From positions 14,892-78,891 of the forward strand of contig NZ_JAVLBQ010000011.1 in the NCBI RefSeq assembly GCF_031581265.1: a DNA stretch of 64,000 nucleotides. The letters run 5' to 3'. The translations under genes were made by a program, and so were the position numbers. Under the pieces are notes generated by a model. It did not search any database and was not told the origin of the DNA. It worked only from the letters and a program-made list of their open reading frames with translations. This document shows positions 60,552 through 64,000 of this stretch, one piece after another (the stretch's first letter is position 1; each line of letters opens with the position of its first letter). This DNA comes from Gracilimonas sp031581265. Lineage in GTDB: Bacteria > Bacteroidota > Rhodothermia > Balneolales > Balneolaceae.

Positions 60552-61661
60552 TTACCCGGAAATAGTTCGGTCACGTGCAGCGCCCAGACCGAAGACAAGT
60601 TGTAGAGCGGCTATGGTTAACATGCTGTAAAGCGGGATACTCCAGCTGTTAGTCAGGTCATGAATAAAGCCAAAAAGCACCGGGCCAAAAGCAGCTATAA
60701 AGTATCCAACAGATTGTGCCATTCCGGAAAGCCCTGTAGTTAGCTCTGCAGAATCTGACCGAACAACCATAAAAAGCAATGCCAAGCTAAAGTTTCCACC
60801 CAGACCAAATCCTAAAATTCCCGCCCAGGTTGAAACCAAGAAAGTGTCTGTAAACAGGATACCTGTGATGCCAATTATTTCTAACGCGCCGGTTACCATC
60901 ACAATTCTGCGCTGATCTTTAAACCGACCGGCAATGGTTGGAATGATGAGTGACCCAAGAATTCCCGTACCTTGCGAAATAGACAGAACCAAACCTGCTT
61001 TGGTGGGAGTCATGCCCCTGTCAATAAGAATCTCCGGCAGCCAAGCCAGAATGGCGTAGAAAATGAGGGATTGCAATCCCATAAAAAAAGCGATTTGCCA
61101 GGCGATGGGTGAAGCCCCCAGTTTCTTGATAGCCGTCACAATATGAATCGGGTTCTTAGGCTTTGTTCTATTTCTTAGTTGTGGGATCCAAAATATCATC
61201 CCCAAAAAAGATAAGATGGCCCAACTGCCCAGTGAAAACTGCCAATTGGTGGCATGGGCTAAAGGAACACTCAAGCCTGCTCCCATTGTAGCCCCGATTC
61301 CCATCACCCCGGAATATAGACTAGTCATAAATCCTGATCGCTCAGGAAAATCACGTTTTACGATGGAGGGCATAAGTACATTCATGGTCGCAATCCCAAT
61401 TCCTAAAAAGAGAGTACCTAAGTATAGCGCCGGGATATTTGTAAAAGACCTTCCAACGGTACCAATCGTCAAAATAAAGAGGGCAGCTCCCAGAGTGGCT
61501 TCCAGTCCAAACCGCTGGGTAAAGTAGAGGGTAAATCCTGACAGGGCCGCAAAACAGATGAGCGGAAGCGTCGTAATTAACCCGATCATGCTGTAAGATA
61601 ATCCAAGTGCATTTTGGATAAATTCAGTCAGTGGACCAACACTCGAAATTGGTGAACGCAT
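60552..61661 (-). CDS. MFS transporter, CynX/NimT-like, with missing first membrane segment start
   Basis: 369 aa from the ATG at 61661. The pattern MRSPISSVGPLTEFIQNALGLSYSMIGLITTLPL resembles the start of the CynX/NimT family after its first helix, where LRP(A/S)xxxVGPL is conserved. Directly upstream in the same frame lies a good first membrane segment (RYILILGIVFIALS, about 61664-61706), but no ATG, GTG or TTG exists between it and the stop codon about 27 residues before it. So either a rare start (ATT, ATA, ATC) is used, or the start was lost. The natural product would be about 400 aa. Substrate unknown. Confidence 0.8.
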   Translation of the reverse strand: MRSPISSVGPLTEFIQNALGLSYSMIGLITTLPLICFAALSGFTLYFTQRFGLEATLGAALFILTIGTVGRSFTNIPALYLGTLFLGIGIATMNVLMPSIVKRDFPERSGFMTSLYSGVMGIGATMGAGLSVPLAHATNWQFSLGSWAILSFLGMIFWIPQLRNRTKPKNPIHIVTAIKKLGASPIAWQIAFFMGLQSLIFYAILAWLPEILIDRGMTPTKAGLVLSISQGTGILGSLIIPTIAGRFKDQRRIVMVTGALEIIGITGILFTDTFLVSTWAGILGFGLGGNFSLALLFMVVRSDSAELTTGLSGMAQSVGYFIAAFGPVLFGFIHDLTNSWSIPLYSMLTIAALQLVFGLGAARDRTISG

Positions 61662-61825
61662 CGACAGAGCAATAAATACGATACCGAGAATAAGGATGTA
61701 GCGCTTTTTAGAATCCGGGCTAATGGAGAGACCTCTTGCTTGAATAGGTGATTTTATTGGGATGAAATACCGAGGCTAAAGATACGGATGTTCATAGAAC
61801 TTTTTAGAAGAGGTGCTATGGGATT

Positions 61826-62179
61826 TTAAAAATGAACCGTTACAGAATCATTACTTAATTCTACTATTTTATTCTGCTGAAGATCGTGCTCAATCTGTTC
61901 AATATTTTCCTCAAAAAGGGATATTAGTTCTTTATTGATGATATTCCCCATTGTAAGCAGTAGTATTTTCGAAGGCTTTCCTTTTAATATAAAATGCTTA
62001 TAAAAATCTTCGTCTTTAGAAACCACAATCCGGTCTTGTTCAACAGAAATTTGGATTATTTCAGCATCTTCTGTTTTGTTTTTTTGCGGAAGTTCGGACG
62101 TGTGAATAGCATCATGTCCCCGTTCTATTAACCATTTTACTAACCCGAACGGTAAATGAGCATCTACCAAAAATTTCAT
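61826..62179 (-). CDS. DUF5615 PIN-like protein (toxin-type)
   Basis: 117 aa. MKFLVDAHLPFGLVKWLIERGHDAIHT and the later RIVVSKDEDFYKHF are typical of DUF5615, a PIN-fold relative with acidic residues arranged for metal binding. It is paired with a DUF433 gene upstream, sharing one base. The pair is regarded as a toxin-antitoxin-like system, with the PIN-like protein as likely RNase toxin; activity here is inferred. Confidence 0.88.
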   Translation of the reverse strand: MKFLVDAHLPFGLVKWLIERGHDAIHTSELPQKNKTEDAEIIQISVEQDRIVVSKDEDFYKHFILKGKPSKILLLTMGNIINKELISLFEENIEQIEHDLQQNKIVELSNDSVTVHF

Positions 62180-62418
62180 TACCCTGCAACTTTATGAATG
62201 CTTTTTACAGTGAGGGCTTCCTTTGCAAAAAGAATGCAGGCTTGAATATCTTCTTTTTCCAAATCAGGATAATCTTCCAAAATTTCTTCGGTAGTCATTC
62301 CCGCTGCAAGTAGATCAAGAATAATCTCTACCGGGTAGCGCATATTGCGGATTGTCGGTTTACCAAAGCTGACCTTTGGGTTCATTGTAATTCGTTTAAG
62401 CAGGGCTTCTTTATCCAT
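62179..62418 (-). CDS. DUF433 protein (antitoxin-type)
   Basis: 79 aa. KRITMNPKVSFGKPTIRNMRYPVEIILDLLAAGMTTEEILEDYPDLEKEDIQACI is the full DUF433 domain (residues about 8-63), which folds as a winged helix-turn-helix. It overlaps the DUF5615 gene by one base and is its usual partner. It likely binds its own promoter and neutralises the toxin. Confidence 0.9.
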   Translation of the reverse strand: MDKEALLKRITMNPKVSFGKPTIRNMRYPVEIILDLLAAGMTTEEILEDYPDLEKEDIQACILFAKEALTVKSIHKVAG

Positions 62419-62559
62419 GTTATAGCATTTTAAGATGAAAGAGTGTTCATATCACCAACTGTATTATAACTAATTCCTTGGTTTATCTCTTATTTTTCCT
62501 TTTTGAAGTGAGTAAGCTAAAGCAAAACCTAAGAATCAGAATAAAATTTCGAAGAAGGA

Positions 62560-62625
62560 GTCCTCTTGCCCTGGCGGACCTGTCCGTTAGGGAAAGAGAC
62601 AGAGAAAGGGTCCGGTTGGAAATGG
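62560..62625. repeat. Dispersed hairpin repeat B, copy 2 (inverted)
   Basis: Matches 9378-9447 in reverse orientation: GTCCTCTTGCCCTGGCGGA, then TTAGGGAAAGAGACAGAGAAA and GGGTCC. Stem arms CTCTTGCCCT and AGGGAAAGAG pair with one mismatch. The rest of the 379-base gap (62419-62797) has no ORF I trust. Confidence 0.7.
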
Positions 62626-62797
62626 CTTCCAAATAGTCAGTAATCAACGTTGGTACCTATAGCTTTTGTCAATCTTTTTTTGTGTTTTAGTGCTTTCGTG
62701 ACAGCCATATTTACAGAATATGACCTAACATTTATCAAATCCTGACTTCCCTTTACTATTGTTATGAATTCACTACTGTATTGACTAATTTTGGCTT

Positions 62798-63241
62798 GTG
62801 AAAAATTCTGCCACATATCGTTTTATCGCATCGGTACTCAGTATCAGTATTCTGATCGGAGTATCAGTACCTGCCGGGCTTCACGCCATGTCGGAAGATG
62901 TATGTGATGAGATACAGGAAATGCATCACCCAATGCAGCCAACCAGTGAACACGTTGAAGATTGCCCGATGGAAAGCAATTCTCCCGTTCAGCAGGAAGC
63001 GACAAAAAGCCACCATCAAGCTCATGATCTTGGTTTTGCTTGTGCTTGCTCAATTGAAGAAGCACCGGTTAAAACGGAAGCTCAGGCTAAGCTTAAAGTA
63101 AAAGGACCAACGTTAGCCGTTGTCCAAATTCTTGCAGAAATTCACCTCGATGAATCTGAAACTAACACTCTTCAAATTCCGGTTTCAGATACTTATTCAC
63201 CTCCTCCTATCTATTTAGCCAACGAGTCTTTTCTGAATTAG
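62798..63241 (+). CDS. Exported His/Met/Cys-rich small protein, likely metal-related
   Basis: 147 aa with a GTG start at 62798. Signal peptide of about 30 residues (VLSISILIGVSVPAGLHA). The mature part has many His, Met and Cys: DVCDEIQEMHHPMQ, DCPMES, SHHQAHDLGFACAC. The family is not named to me, but proteins of this size and content are found in front of Cus/Czc efflux operons in Bacteroidota. It probably binds copper or another metal in the periplasm. It lies 332 bases upstream of the CusA gene. Confidence 0.65.
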   Translation: MKNSATYRFIASVLSISILIGVSVPAGLHAMSEDVCDEIQEMHHPMQPTSEHVEDCPMESNSPVQQEATKSHHQAHDLGFACACSIEEAPVKTEAQAKLKVKGPTLAVVQILAEIHLDESETNTLQIPVSDTYSPPPIYLANESFLN

Positions 63242-63298
63242 GGGTTGGTTTATCTGATTGAGTCGGTTGCCTAATCTCTGACTCTCCTCCCCGCAAGT

Positions 63299-63521
63299 AA
63301 CAGCAAAGCTGTTCTTGCTGTCCCTCCGAAGGGACATAGGTTTCTTGCCAGTTTCGTATTTCTTTACTCGAATTCTAGTACGAACCTATCTCTCTTTGGA
63401 GACAGACCGGAATGTGAACTCGTTCACATTGCAGAGAGAGGAAAGCTACAGGCAACCAAGCTCATATCCAGCATACTGGAACCAGAGGTTCCCCTATACA
63501 TTCCGAACGAGACGTTCGGAA
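63299..63521 (+). promoter_or_regulatory. Tandem hairpin array before the CusA gene
   Basis: Seven hairpins in 223 bases: AACAGC/GCTGTT (63299-63313), GTCCCT/AGGGAC (63320-63335), ATAGGTT/AACCTAT (63336-63389), CTCTCT/AGAGAG enclosing AATGTGAAC/GTTCACATT (63390-63438), TCCAG/CTGGA (63467-63480), GGAACC/GGTTCC (63478-63492) and TTCCGAACG/CGTTCGGAA (63501-63521). Several have a three-base purine loop (AAA, AGA). CAGCAA/TTGCTG competes with the first. This looks like a structured leader or a cluster of small palindromic repeats. No ORF is convincing here. Confidence 0.5.
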
Positions 63522-63573
63522 CAAGTTCTAAACATTTATTTCCTATTTCACTAAACCACTTATTCCCTAAAAA

Positions 63574-64000
63574 ATGCTAAACAAAACCATCCGGTTTTTC
63601 CTGGAAAATAAACTTGTGGCTGCGCTACTATTAATAGTTATGGTAGGCTGGGGACTTGCTGTATCTCCTTTTAACTGGAACTTAGACTTCCTACCACGAG
63701 ATCGTGTCCCGGTGGATGCTATTCCAAATCTTGGCGAAAACCAGCAGATCGTTTATACCGAGTGGGAAGGACAATCGCCTCAGGATATTGAAGATCAGAT
63801 CACCTACCCGCTGACCGCACAGTTGCTGACGGTGCCTGGAGTTAAGACCGTCCGAAGCACGTCGATGACTGGAATTTCAAGCATCTATGTGATTTTTGAA
63901 GAAGATGTGGAATTTTACTGGAGTCGGTCGAGGATCTTGGAAAAACTGAATTCTCTGCCTGCAGGTACGTTGCCGGAAACAGCCAAACCTGCGCTTGGAC
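63574..64000 (+). CDS. CusA/CzcA-type RND metal efflux pump, 5' part
   Basis: The frame from ATG 63574 stays open to the window edge (142 residues of about 1000-1250). It opens MLNKTIRFFLENKLVAALLL with the first membrane segment, then shows the HME-RND signature VDAIPNLGENQQIVYTEW and PQDIEDQITYPLT. These pumps move Cu, Ag, Zn, Co or Cd ions out through the envelope with energy from protons. The metal class cannot be told from this part. The partner membrane-fusion and outer-membrane proteins would lie further downstream. Confidence 0.93.
   Translation, partial: MLNKTIRFFLENKLVAALLLIVMVGWGLAVSPFNWNLDFLPRDRVPVDAIPNLGENQQIVYTEWEGQSPQDIEDQITYPLTAQLLTVPGVKTVRSTSMTGISSIYVIFEEDVEFYWSRSRILEKLNSLPAGTLPETAKPALG

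Noticed and set aside
63315..63554. 79-aa ORF upstream of the CusA gene
   Set aside because: It reads through the hairpin array, and its residues follow the palindromes rather than a protein pattern.
1..64000. CRISPR array
   Set aside because: No set of short direct repeats with regular unique spacers was seen; the repeats here are palindromic, long and dispersed.

Overview
The window is a moderately AT-rich bacterial chromosome segment whose gene content and signals point to the Bacteroidota/Balneolota side of the tree, most likely a marine Balneola/Gracilimonas-like organism. The evidence is a secreted metalloprotease ending in a type IX secretion (Por) sorting domain, a PorQ-like protein, an LptD/Mla outer-membrane toolkit, many lipobox lipoproteins, and two tRNA promoters of the Bacteroidota type (TTG, about 20 bases, then TATCTTTG). 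The genus-level guess is inference.

Layout. 0-4.9 kb: an LMW phosphatase/fructosamine kinase/metal-receptor-like run, a DUF1801 protein, a CheY-like regulator, a small Cys-rich secreted ORF and a lipoprotein. 4.9-8.1 kb: a minus-strand oxidoreductase operon (SDR, ALDH, AcuI/YhdH). 8.2-19.7 kb: exported proteins (kelch-like, M28 peptidase, DUF2911, beta-lactamase-like, T9SS metalloprotease, PD40 lipoprotein) separated by dispersed palindromic repeats. 20-27 kb: DUF2784, enoyl-CoA hydratase, CutA, tRNA-Leu, tig-clpP-clpX, a histidine kinase and an ECF sigma factor. 27-34 kb: aroC-TPR-LysM/RlpA-CPBP, PorQ, and the lipid transport operon mlaE-mlaF-mlaD. 34-49.5 kb: PpiD-like chaperone, ribD-ribE, LptD, ROK kinase, FtsB-like protein, a three-domain secreted nuclease, a PAS kinase, tRNA-Lys, a thioredoxin-like protein, HIT, aroQ, a flippase and a NYN-cold-shock fusion.

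49.5-64 kb is accessory in character. It starts with an HMA-AraC regulator, then an HNH nuclease gene interrupted by a TAG codon and overlapping a methyltransferase-HIT fusion gene, then an AAA/DUF4143 ATPase. These sit among repeats that recur several times in the same 5.5 kb. A metal-resistance block follows: a Zn/Cd-type P1B ATPase, a GDCCVxC protein, an isoprenylcysteine methyltransferase-like protein, a TSUP permease and a second HMA-AraC regulator. The end holds a VOC protein, an MFS transporter whose first membrane segment has no usual start codon, a DUF433/DUF5615 toxin-antitoxin-like pair, a His/Met/Cys-rich exported protein and the start of a CusA/CzcA efflux pump.

The most interesting items are the HNH + methyltransferase-HIT pair (a possible defence module), the two HMA-AraC regulators bracketing metal genes, 139-bp dispersed palindromes whose inner arms co-vary between copies, an 85-nt cloverleaf-like element, and hairpin-dense leaders before both metal pumps. 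No CRISPR array, rRNA operon or complete insertion sequence was seen.
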